Below are positions 11,331 to 24,400 of a DNA stretch of 64,000 nucleotides, in pieces (the first letter of the stretch is position 1; every line of letters begins with the position of its first letter). Source of the DNA: Formicarius rufipectus (Eukaryota > Chordata > Aves > Passeriformes > Formicariidae); the NCBI GenBank assembly GCA_013399695.1, contig VXAU01000691.1:1146992-1210991 (forward strand), written 5' to 3'. Below the pieces are notes generated by a model. It was given only the letters and a program-made list of their open reading frames with translations, had not been told where the DNA came from and did no database searches. The position numbers and the translations under genes were made by a program.

Positions 11331-14300
11331 CTCTTGTGAACCACTACAAGGCATGTCAGGATCTGACTCTCCAAATCCAATTTTGGTCTCCCATCTGGAT
11401 TGTGTAATTGGTTCATCTCATCTGCCCTTCCCCCTTGTAGTGTGTGGCCCTGGGTGTGTAGTGAAAAAGTGCTGTCTGCCAGTATAACCTCAGCACTCAT
11501 TTCACATCCTCTTCAGATGGACAAAGCAGGATCTGGTTGTGTCTGGGGGCTTGGGCAGAGCAGGAAATTGTCACCTTTTGTGAGCAGTTTTTTTGCGTGT
11601 CCAGATTGAATTTCCAGATGAAACATCTTTCAGTGGACTTGTTTCTGCATCTCTGGTTTTCTGAGTGTTCTGTAGTTGGTGGCACTGTCTGGGCTGTGGA
11701 GTCACTGCCAAGAGGTGTGGGGCCTTGTGGATATGGGGGAGTGTTTTAGAGTGGTTGCTCATTGCAATGTTCTTCAGGGATGTTTCTTCAGGCCTTTCTA
11801 AAGGAGAAGGAATAAGGAACACTGTTTCTTTCACTATTTTCTCCTGCCACTTTCTGGATTTCAACCCTAATAAAATGTTGCTCTGTGGAGGTTTTTGGAT
11901 GTCGGTTTCTAGCCAAGATTGTCATGGCATTTACATCTGGAACTTGGAGTGCAACTCTGAAAGTCAAGTTTATGAACCAGCTCTGCAAACCTGTGAAGTT
12001 TTTCTTGGCTAGTGTGCCTTTTCTTTCACGTGAGAGAGGAGACTTGTCTCCCCAAGTATTTCTTTTTCCTCTTGTATGAGACTGCAAAACTGAGTAAATG
12101 ACAGATTTCAGAGTGATTTTAAAAAATTTCTTTGCACTTATCCTCCTTGGGTTTCATGTGGGGATAGTTTTCTCTCAACTTTGCAATGCCTGTCTTAGGA
12201 TGCTACTTGAGAGGAATTTTGTGTTAAGAATCTAAAGGATTCTCAACAGAGTAATCAGGTGAAATAGCATATTGTAATGTATAAGAGTAGTGTAGTTTTT
12301 GCTTCAAATTTTCTCAACTTTTGCTAATATTTTAATGAAGAAGTATTGGGGAAAATGATAGAGGGAAACTTGAATACCTGAGTATTTAATAAAACAGTGG
12401 AAATTTATGGAGATCTAAATCTCTGCCTAAGGAGGATTTCATCAAAATCACTTCATTAAAGTTAGATCTCATAATTGCTTCCTCCCTCATTCCTCCTGAT
12501 AAATGACTTATATGAAGGCATTGGTGGAACTTCTCCCTAGTATGTTAAGCAAAGCTTTTGAAAAAAGCTTTTTTTTCTCCATGTTTCTGCTGCTTAGTGG
12601 TATCTGTTTATCAGTAATTGAAAATTTTTCTCTAAATTTGAGATTTGTTTCTAACAAGTATAAGGAAAAGTGCAAAGCAGCTGCTCAGCAGAGCATGGAG
12701 GGTTTGTTTCTTCATTGAATTATTTCAGTAGGAGCTTTAGTGTTTCCTTGATAAACTGTGTGTGCTTGTTCAAATAGGTTTCAGCCTTAAAAGTTAAATT
12801 TCCCCCCCTACTTCCCACTTGGGTGATGATTTGAGTTTGCATTATGAAATCCTCATTCTACTTGGCTGCTCTAAAACTCCCTGTATCTGCGTGTTACAAG
12901 TACAACGTGTTTCAATATAGGATATTTTAGCTTGAAATTTCATTTAACAATTAGCATTTTCTAATGTTATTTTCGAAGTGCAGGAGCCAGGCAGTCAGCC
13001 TGTCTGACTTGCAGCGACAATTTTCAAGACTAATGAAGCCAATTATAATGTCAGTGTAAAACAAATTTAAAGCAAAAAGTCTCTAGATCCTATATGAAAG
13101 TTAATAAGCATTGATTACATTTTACCTCTTTTGTTTGTTATCCATATGCATTTCTGTCTTTGAACTGATTTCTTCTATGTTTTTGCTGTAGAAACAGGCT
13201 GAAGATTGCTTTGGCACTCAGTTAAAAAGAAACATTGTCCCAAATGTTTCTTCTGCCCATGAAGACATCATGTTGACTGCAGATATATGTCACGTAAAGG
13301 AAAATTAGAATTTTAAAAGGGGACTTTAAAATGACTAAATTGTGTTCAGTGGGAACTGTCTTGTTTAACAAAGTGAATCTTGAGGCAGAATAAGGAGCTA
13401 GATTAAAGAATCTGAAATTTTGTTTTACAGTATGAAATTCTAGAAGGTTGTACAACAGAGAGCATTTTAGAACTAACAAATAACAGTAATTCATACCAGC
13501 TCAGGGAAATAAGGAGAACAAATCCTTTGAGGTTTTCCAAAGTGAGAGCTCTAAAGCAGGAATAGACTGTGTGATGTTGGAAATCAGAGTGCAAATGCAT
13601 ATATGTTACCACTAATGCTGCCTGGGTTTTCCTCGGGTGTCAGGAGCCCTTTGCTCCCTTCTGCCGTGGAGATATTGCAACACCAGGTGGAGAAGGAAGA
13701 AATGGCAAAGTCAGGACCCAAGTCCACAGCAGTTCTGCCTTGATTTTGTTTAGTTTGGTCACTGTGGGATTTGAAGACAGAGTTGATAGATTAAAGAAAC
13801 AGCTATGGTGTGAATGCTTCTTTCAAGAACTTGGGCTCTTTGTTTTTTGGGGGTGTTTGGTAACTGCTTTTCAATGGCCTAACCTAATTCTAGTCAACCT
13901 AAGTCAAAACAGAGGTTTCAAAAAATACCAGCAAGTGATTCCCCAGCCATAACTCAGTATTCCAACACATCATTGCCTAACACATCACCACGTTATTTGA
14001 GATATAACATCTATACAATATCAGAAATTTAAGTGCAATGAAATGTCTAATTATAGAAAGTTCTGATTTGTGCTTAATGTGCACAGAAGTCAAATGCCCC
14101 AAAGCCTCGATCCAATTTTGTTTCAGCTGAACACATCAGTATCAATGTGTGTTTTGTTGTAGTAGTCTCCTCTATCTCCTAGATTTTTCTCATTTTTCCA
14201 ATGTTTGCTGTAAATTGCTATTGATAGGTTTTGACACACTTAGCTGAAGACTGTTTGGGAAGAGGATCCTCTGAAAAATAGGAGGTCCAGTACATTTGTT

Positions 14301-17300
14301 TCCAAGAACCAAACTGGTCTCCAGCATTCACACTTGTTACCATAACAGAAAACTTTGAGTTCCATGACATGGTGGTTTCTTCCTGCTGAAGTACAAATCC
14401 TTTTAAAAGCAAGTCCAAGGGAAGCTGACAACACTGCATTGGGGATTCTCTGAAAGACAAATCCCTCTGCGTTTTTTCCTTAAATAATATTACAATATCT
14501 AAAAGAGAATGAGGCCATCTAGCACTAGAGCACCTTCCCATGTTGTTGAAAATGTAAAAGGAAACTAATCCCTAAATTACTTGCAGCAGTTCTTTGGGCT
14601 TGCTTTTGTCTCTGTCCCAGCATTGTTAACCTGTCCTGTGTTTCACCTCTGGTGGTAAGGATCCCTGTACAGCAAATACTGTCTCTACAGAATTTCATGA
14701 GGAGATCCCAAAAAGTATCCTCCTTCCAGCAGAGGCATTTCATAAAATTGATCTGGGCTGATGAAGAGCAAAGGTACTGGTGAGACTGCTGGCAAGTATG
14801 TTGTTTCTCAATGAGCTGTAGAAAGATTGAAAATGTGCAAATCCAATACTGTTGCTTTTGCCTTGTTATTTTTTGGTTAAAAGCAGCACAAATCTCCTGG
14901 TTGTATTAATCTGCAGATAGCATGACAATGATCTCAGTCAGATTAGGAGCTAAAACCAGCATAGACTGATCAAGTGAGACAGTGTTTAGCAGAGGGAAGA
15001 TTCCATTTGTTGCATCCACATTTTGGGGAAAATTTACAGCAGCAAGCAAAATCTTCAGTTTTTTTATTTTTAACTTTTGAAAGGCAGCTCATTCACGGAT
15101 TTGATCAAGCAGAATTATTTTTTTTCATGTAACTGTCAATAATTTATACAGGAATGATCCATGCTATTCTAAATTTGTGGCTTTCACACAATTTGTTTTC
15201 AGCTCAGCTTTTGAAGGTGAGGGTACTCTTTTAACTGCATATGTGTAAGAGTAAAGCTTTTAGTAACTGGTGAAGCTGAGAACTGATTTCAACAGAAGTA
15301 GGTAGAGGAATAGAAACCACTTGAGTCTGAGATTTGCTGCATTAAAGTAGGTATTTCTGCAGTGGAAATCCTCATTCAAGACTGAGGATAAGGCCAAAGC
15401 TGGAACTTGTAAATAGTTGGTCTCCAGAGAGTCCCCATGAGAAAATATTTATGATTGGGAAACCAATGAGTTGGTTTAAAAATTAAAATGATCATCACAA
15501 CAAAATCCACAAAGAACAAGGCTTTAATGTGGACTGCAAGGTCAGTACCAGTGGCTGATGGCTTTGCCACTGCTCCTTGAGTAGGCAAAAGCCCATAATG
15601 CAACAGCCAAACTACAGAGTTCCCACAGACTGAAGGCAACCTCCTGGTTACCAGTTGGACTATAATTATTATTTTCTATAGTTCAACTAATAGTAAGGTG
15701 CCATAATTTTATTGCTGATTTTTCAGTAAGTGCCCAGTAGGCAGCAATACTTCTGGTTAACCGTTTCATCCGAAGACTGCAGCAATAGATGGTTCTGGCT
15801 CCTATTCCCATGGCCTGTGAGACACTGCAGGCAGTTTGAGTGGGATTGACTGGGGTGGCTCCCAGGGGAGCTGGGATGGACTGGGGTTGTTCAATGGCAA
15901 GTCTGCCATTAGCAAGAGAGAAAGACTCAAAAATCATCATGGAAATAATGCTGAAATTAGGGTCATCTATGTCCAGGGTATTCTGCAAAGAAAAACAGCA
16001 GGTGTGGTTTTTCTAAAGTACCTGGATTCACAGACAATTGTGGCTTCAGCCATTGCGGCTTTTTTCTAAATATATTTCTATTTTTTATGTTTCATTAATG
16101 ATTATAGCTGAAAATTTCTATAAGTCCTTGGAAATGTTGATGTGTCTGTGTGTGACACAAAGCCTCAGGAGCTCCACAGAGACCACAGTCCTGTTTTGCT
16201 CCACAGAACAGCCCTGTGATTTACTGTTTGCCCAGACAACATGTGACAGTGGAAAGGGACTGCAAGCTCCAAATGGTCGTCTGGAAATGCAGTTTGTCCC
16301 AGCACTTGCTATGTATTTATAATATCAGATATACTTTCAAAGACTCAGTTTAATAATCTGCCTGTGTTGCTTAAGAAAATATGATTAACAGCCTAAGTAA
16401 GCAAATCCAAACTAATTCCACTTTAACTAGCATTAGTCAATAGTGATAATTGAGCAGTGGGAATTCAGTGACCCATGGACAAATCTGGGGTCCTTGATGT
16501 GTTGTGCAGGCTGTGCTCAGGCTGGACTGCTGTGTCCTCACTGCACTTGTTGCTTCTCCTTAAATTATGCTTTCAGAATATGGCTTTCACAGGAAATTGA
16601 AGTCAACTCTGTCATGCAAGAAAATAATGGTAATTAAAGACAGTTCTGGAATAATAATTGAAGAAGTATCAGAATAAAATAAAACCTAACCAGTAGTTAG
16701 ATCATCTAAGTAAATCCAGTTAAATTTAAATGTAGTTTAGTTAGCTTATGGAAAATCTAAGCTATAGAGGGATTTTACTCACAGTTCTGGGCTGTTGGTC
16801 CATGGAGTCCTTTTCATTATTAGTAATTCTGTCTTATCCACTGGTCACCTCTACAGAAACTCTACTGAGGGGAAAAATTGCTATGCAGTACAGTGGCTTT
16901 GAGCTCTGTTTAAGTTACTCATGAGTAAGACATGATTAGAAAACAAATATAGATGCTTCTAGAAGCTTGCAGATGAGAATGGGAGATGTTTTCATTAACA
17001 AGATGCAGCATGAGAAACTTGTGCTGTGACACCGGACTGACAGTGGTAACTTATGAAACTTTAAGTACAGACTATCCTCGGTCTTTGTAAATCCTCTTCT
17101 GCAGAACTCAACTTTGCATAATAGGCCTTGTGCTCAGAATTCCAGCTGAGATTCCCCTGCCCACTGTGCTTGGCACACTGGGCTGGGATTTGAGGCACAG
17201 GGGATTAGGTCATGGAGCCATCACCCACATCCTGCACTGGCTGGGGAGGTTGCAAAGCATTTGCACTGATTTCTTTGGCATTTGTAACCGAAGATGGATA

Positions 17301-20300
17301 GCGATGGCAACAGGGGGATTCTGTGAGTGGTACTGGATGTTTTTATTGACTGTGTGAAACAAAGATAGTTCTAAAGGTATTTAAGGGCATCCAAACCCCA
17401 TCTCTAACAGTAGGATGTGGTAATTAATGGTAACTTTCATTAGTGGATGAACTTGCTGTGTGCAAGAGTTCTGATGCAGTCAAGCACCAAATGACTTGAA
17501 TCTAAGCTGATTAAAGTTATTTGCTTTGTTTTGTTTTTTTTTCCCCCCATGTGTTATGCTTTCTGTAAATGAACTTTTCATTATTTCTTTAATCTCTGAT
17601 AACCAGGATGGAAATATAACATGATTTGCACAGCTTTTCTGAATGCTCCAAATCTCTCCTGTGATTTGTACCAATGGTCTAAAACAGATCTGAATGTTCT
17701 GCATTGTGTGGGAAGTAACTCTCCTTCTGGAGCTCATAACCAAATGATTCAGAAAAAAAATGTTCTTCCTATTTCTGTTTTATAACAAATTAACATTAGA
17801 CATCAAGTCTCACTCTGCAGATGAAAGGAATGTGCTCATAATTCAGCTAAGAAAAATAAAGTATGTTGGATTTCATTACCCATCTCCAGAGTAACTTAAA
17901 CTTGCTTTTTGCAGTAAAGCTTAGACTTTTAATGGCTTTTGTTTTGGTTGGAAGCCCACAGTATGCTGCGGTGCTTCTGAGATTGCTTTCTAGAACAAGG
18001 CAAAATACAGTTATATTGGTAATTAATTTAAAGTAGTTTTTTGTGTGCTTTGTGTTTAGAACATTAAAAAAAAGGTTCTGAAAAAGTATCCTCTTCAGCA
18101 TGGACAAAAATCTCACTTGGCAGAATTGAAATCTGGTCAAAAGACAGTTTTCTCATAATAGCTGCTGAGCTCTTGTACCTTATTAGTTTAAAAAATGGCT
18201 TGGTGTGATGGGCTGGGGGAGAACAGGGATATCACTTTACTGTGTGGATGGCACTGGCTATAAACTGGGATTCACTTCTGTACTAAATACAGGGATTATA
18301 AACAGTATTCTAAACACACACAAGCACCAAAAATATAAGGGAGAGGAGAGCAAGATCATTAAGGTTATTCCACAAGGCATCCAGAGCATTTTTAAATTCT
18401 TCAATATTATACCCATTACAATTAAGTGGAACTTCTTTGAAGTTTTGAATAATTTGGCTATGGGTCATTAAGTTAACAATGTCACTGTGTTCTTTCTATC
18501 TCATTTACCTTAATTAGAGTGCACTTTTATAAACGATGGTAACACTGTGTAACAAGCTGGATTTGATAGCCTCTGCCAAAGGCTGGTTTTAAGATGGTTT
18601 TATTTTGCTGGCTCTATCCTTGCAGAATAATCATCTATATCAAGTTGTTCTTCTAACAAGCTCATCATTGCTTTGGGATTTCATTTATGAGAGAAATACA
18701 CGACATAAATGTTTGTATAGGAAAGAAATGAATGGAGTGGGGTAGCTGAAGGGTGTAGATGGGGGATGAAAATGAACGTGGTACTGTGGTGGATGTCTAA
18801 ATTTCTTCCCTTGGGAGAAATTTGACATGCTTCCTAAAGAAAATTTTTGTCAGAAGCAGCCTGTTATCAGTAAAGCCACTTAAAGTTAAATGACTTTGTT
18901 ATTCTCACCTTTCTCATGATTAGAATTGATGTACATGCAGGAGTTTTTCCTATGGCCAGGCAAGGTGCCTCTTCTTAGTTTGTCTCTGCACAAGAAACTG
19001 AGGTGATGAGAAAGGTATTTTGAGATATCATAGTAATTCTTTTCACTTTTAGTTATATTTATTAAAGACAAAGCACAGTTCAATGCTGCAGCTCATACAA
19101 CTTTCTTAGGAAAAGTATTTCTTTTCCCAAAACCATCCTGTTGTTTCTTTGGCTACCTTTTCCAGGCAGCTGCCACTTAAGTTTCAGATGACTCTTCCTG
19201 AAAGCTTAACTAAAGGAAATCTAAATGAAATCCTTCAATTCATTCATGTCAGTCACAGATGAAAGAAACATCAGTTGCCTATTCTTTGATTTCTTACATT
19301 TCAAATGCCCATGCTGATGCCTCAACAATAGTTACTTTTGATCTGTCTCTACAAACGTGGCTTACATGACTTACCTCCCCTGTTGTGGTTCCTGTTAGAA
19401 AAGTTAATTTGTTCAAAGACCTAAAAACAAAGTCCAGAAGGTAAAGACAACGTTGGGTTTAGCATGATTTTACTTCAGTAATTCTGGAGTTCCTGATGTT
19501 TGAAATAGCCACAAAATCCAGGAGGAGAGATTCTTCATAACTAAAAATACCATCTTGATCAGACTGTTGATACCCAGCACTGCTGTTCTAAGTACCCATT
19601 GCTCAGAGAGCATTGAGGGGGTTAAAACATTTATTCCTGCATTGATTTTTTTTTTTCCCAAAAAATACTAAACACCTCCAGAGTACAGGCTACAGATAAT
19701 TCAGACTACTGCAAGCATGATTTAACTAGTTAGATAGCAGTAACTACTGGTGATGCTTCAAGACTGAACAGAGAACTAATTAATTCAAAATACATTAAAA
19801 GTAGTAAAACTTTTCTTGGATTGACCAACACCTGGTTTATATTCCAGAAACCCCTCTACAGCTGGAATATGTTCTCAGTGCTGCAAATAACTTGTCTGAT
19901 TAACTCTGTGGGTTACAGAGCAATGTCAAACAACTCATATGCATTAAGATCTCCTCAGTTTTGTCACCAAGAATGTTTATGCACTGTAGAACTTGTCATT
20001 GCTGTTCCATGCAGAGACTGAGGGTCTCTGCTCAAATGCCAGACCCGGATGGTACATGGGCTTTTGGCACTATGTCAGTGTTACACTGTCAGGATAACTT
20101 CTCACTTGGTATTTTATTGTTCCTGTTTCAATATCAGCACCTTTCATATGCAAACACTTGAGGTGCAATGTTTACTTAGAGGCTGGAGTTTTACCATGAC
20201 TGGTTTAGACAGCCTTAAATATAAGTGTTGCTCACTGTGACTTGGAAAAATCACTTAGTAATAGTTTACGTAGGTTTACATTGTTGCATGAAATCCATGA

Positions 20301-21382
20301 AAAAAGGTTGGGAACCAAAACAGAAAGGAAAGGGGGAAAAAAAACCCAATTAGCTGCATCTCTTCCTTGATGAAGTGGCAGATGGTAATTATGTGGCAGT
20401 GCTGCTTTGCACACTGAAAGCAAACACTCCTGCACACCTGGGGAACAAATTGTCTTACCTGTGACAAAGCAAGTCAAGGAATACCCCTGTTTTGGGGATT
20501 TGTTTTCTCGCTTTTGTACTACCTGTCAGCTGAGAGTGTGGCGGGAGAGGTCCTGGGGTCTGGTGGGAAGTGATGGGAAATGAGGTGTGAATGCTGATCC
20601 ACCACTCCCTCCCATTTCTGCTGAAATAATCATACATGCTCTCAATAAATCTCTTTAATAGCTATACTTCTGTGATGAAGAGGGGAAAAAGAAACAGGAG
20701 ATCCAGTGTGTATTCTCTGTTCCATAGATGGATACTGTTGAGAATACTATCTTCTCTTGCCTCTGAATCCTACTGTAGCTCACCTAGTCGTGTACGTGTC
20801 TGAGGACAAACATGCTTGTCAAAGCTGACACCAAAATCAAACCTATCTTTTACATTCTTGCGGTGTTTGAAGCCATCTGAGGACATTAAATATGAGATGT
20901 CCAAAGTCATAGAGAAAGGAGTGAAATAGTGTTTTGCTTCCCAACTCATGAACCTCTTCCTGATTGACTTTCCCCCTTGACTACCCTGGATTAGAGGTAG
21001 ATCAGCAGCACAGCAAAAATAGTTTTCTCTTAGGTTTTGAGGGGTCTAGGAGTACTCTAATCTCATTTTTTCACAGCTTTGGACTACTCTGTTACTTGAG
21101 TGAATCCTTGTCCTGTTGAACACTGAAGGTGTTCTGTAATAGGAACTGTTCTTGTTTGGCTTTCAAACAGGTCAGCTCAACCTTCTTCACATCTAGGGGC
21201 AGTAAAACAGGAGGCAATGCTTATTGGTCCTGGAGTGAGTATTGAGGTTTGTGCACCAAGCTGTATTTATTGTATTTTCCTAGGTAGGATCAAACTATTT
21301 AATGGAAAATGCTGCCATGGAGGTAAACTGTGTATCTGAGTCTGCATGTAGTTACCCAACACTTTCTTTTGAACATCATGTT
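11331..21382. other. Gene-free stretch
   Basis: No gene is supported. Points of note are a conserved-element-like segment at 12965-13180, a 101-codon minus-strand frame at 15683-15988 with a few CpGs, a GC-richer patch at 17120-17345, and a chance-level splice-like pair at 20459-20522 on the minus strand. No CR1, LTR or SINE sequence was recognised. Confidence 0.55.
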
Positions 21383-21420
21383 TTACTTCATGTTTTTTGC
21401 CTTACTTCATGTTTTTTGCC
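21383..21420 (+). repeat. Exact 19-base tandem duplication
   Basis: The 19-mer TTACTTCATGTTTTTTGCC occurs twice head to tail (21383-21401 and 21402-21420) with no mismatch. A perfect copy suggests a recent slippage or end-joining duplication. Confidence 0.85.
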
Positions 21421-24400
21421 TTCTCAATGCTTTAGGTTTAAGTTTCATTTTCATGCTTCTCTAATGGATAAATGATGAGAAGGTAGACTCTGGAAGCAAA
21501 ATTGTTTGAACTCTATGCTGTAAAGAACAGGTAGTTGTGTAAGGTATTTGATATTTCAGCTCTTGTATACACATATGGAATATCATGTTGTACATTTACT
21601 AGCATACAACCTAGATAAAATTACACACTACTCAGTTTTTACAGAAACAAGATTAATGTGTACAAATCACCCTCTGGAGTAAATCAGATTACCAGCACTG
21701 TCTGGCCAAAAAGCCAGGAGAGAAGACAGATGAAATTAAATATGTCAGTGGCACGTAATAATGCGGAGCCCAGTCTTAGACTTCATACTTGGCCTGTAGT
21801 ATGGAAAGAGAACTCAGCCAAAGATACCAACATCCATGTGGTTTTAATCTCATGAATTAAAGGAACAAGGAAATTATGCCCACCTTTCTGATTAGCATTT
21901 CCTGTTTTTCCCATCTCTTTGTTCCTTGTGATTTTCTGAAGGTGAATGTGGCTTGATGTGGAAGAAGTTTGGAACCCATGAAGCCTGCTTTGAATAAAGT
22001 AAGGAAGTGGAAGCAGTTTGTCCAATATCTTTAGGAATGGTGCAGAATTCCCATCGAAGATCAGTCTGACAATGTTTATTCTGTAACAGAGGACAGGAAG
22101 AGCCATACTACAGATTTGTCAGGCTGAGAGCAGCTGTTTGCCAGTGTATAAAGACATTCTTTAACTTCAGAAAATCTTTTAAAACTTAGTTGTGCTGTCT
22201 GTGGAGTGTTTTCCTATTTACTATACATCATGTCCACTTTCCCAGTATCCAGACTATTTAGTAGCTCTCTCATAGCAGCTCTTTGCCTTGGCTATCCCCT
22301 TGTGTGTGCTTAAGCAAATCAACTCCAAGCAGAAACCTTAATGTGAAAGCCTAATGAAACAAAAGTCCAAATGAACCCTTCAGAAAAAAAATCCCTATTG
22401 CTGTTCCTGTAAGTTACATATATGCTTTCCAGCAGTGTTCTAGGCTGTTTCCAATAAAAGATAATAAATATTTAGTGTATTTATCCTGTAATTATATTTA
22501 ACTTTTTCATCATGTATTTCTGTAGACACCACATATCCAGAGTTTAAGTAGTAGATGGAATGACTTTGACTACTAGCAAATAAAGTAGGATTGGTTCCTG
22601 TCTATGGTTGTCAGGAAAAGTCAAATAGTCAGGAGGGTGTCCCAGTTTTCCATAAGGAAAAGCTGAATCCAACCAGACACTGAGGGATTTGAGGTCACAG
22701 TCCAGGTTCAAGAAGCACTGGTTTTAGTTGTGAAGTTGCCCTGGATACAGGAACCACCTCAAGGCAGAATGATTTGGGTCTTGAAGCTTTCCCCTGGGTT
22801 TGTTTCATACTTGATGAATATTAGTGGGATTTTTTTTCCCCTAGTGTTATATCACTTACATTATCAATTTCCTGTTACTCACAAGGACAGTCAAGCTGGT
22901 GGAGGTCACTTCTTCTTTCCCTGGTCTGCAATTTAGCATGGAGCCCTTGTATGGGATCAGTTCTCTCAAGTGGCTGAATGCAGCAGTACAACAGGACTTA
23001 AAGGAGTAAAAAGAACACGAGCCTGACTTAAGTTAGAATTAATTCATGGGTAGGGTGAGGGGAGAGTCTGTTTTTGAGTGACTACAAAAGGCCCATTTTC
23101 ATGGAAAAAAAAAAAAAAGGCAGTTTGGTAGAGCTTCTGGGTATTACTGTGTGAGCAAAACTAGATGAATTTATGGAGATCGGATTGCGAAATTTTGCAG
23201 TTACCAGTGAGAGAGAGAAAAACATATCTCAGCACTATAATTAGTAACTCCTGCCAAGTTAACAAATCTAACCCTGTCCTGCTTTGTCCTCTGCCTTTGG
23301 GATTTAAGTTGTAACTTAGAATATGCAATGAAGATGTTGATAGGATGATGAAAATAATAGCCCCATATGTGAAAGATACTGTGTGATGTTATCATAATTC
23401 TGGGATTTCTGATGCTGTTTCCACATAGTAACCAGTGGCAATACCAGCATTTACCTTCCGTGTGTTCCTTGCAGGAGAGGTGCTCCAGTTCCTCTTTAGT
23501 AAAATGGGTTAAATGGTAGCACTCTCTTTTACAAAACACCCTGAGAATTCAATTTTTCTTATTTTTATTTTTTTCTTCTGGTAAGGGTTGAGAGTGAATG
23601 GGGAGGTTCTAGAAGCCTATGTTAAAACATGAAGAAAAATGTGTTTGTGCTGACACGGACCTTCAATATTAGGCAGTGGCCTTAGACTTCAGAACCTCCT
23701 TTCATTTCTCCATTGGGAGCATTTTGCTGATTCCTGTATGCTTTTAATTGCCATTTAACTTATGCTTTGCTACAGGCCTGGAAACCATTTCATCACACTC
23801 TGGCAAGGAGTGGTTTCTACTTTAAGTGAGATGTATGGTCTGCTGAACTACTGACCTGACAGCTGGTGCCAGGAGTTTGAGGGGTTGGAAGGTGGTGGCT
23901 CTAGGGGTTCCTGTGTGTTGAGTGTCCCTCAGAGCCAAACTCCTTTGAAGAGGAACACTGATAACTGTGGGATCTCCTCTGGGAGGAGAAAGATCCAGCC
24001 TGCACATCCAGTGCTGTGTAAGACAGGGAAAGACTTTTCCTTAATCTTCTGTTTTGTTGATGAAATTTTAGTTCAGTGGCCGAGACTTGGTGACCACAGG
24101 CACAATTTCCAAAGTGCAGGCAGCAGACCAGCTCTGTTGTGGATGAGGGGAGTCCTTGGGCTCCAGGGAACACAGGGGGTTAAGCAGTGGCAAGAATGAG
24201 GGGTGATTGGGTGGGTGTGTCCTCTTTGCTAGTGTTGGGTTTGACTAGTGAGCCTCAGATTAGAACTACTTAAAAAAAATGAAATTCTGGAAATGGAAGC
24301 TTAGTTTATCAAATTTTTCCCATCAGGTGGTTCTTACAAGGACCAAGCTGCTTGAAAATCTTCTTATGAGGACATCTTGGAAGAATGTTTGTGCTCCTAT

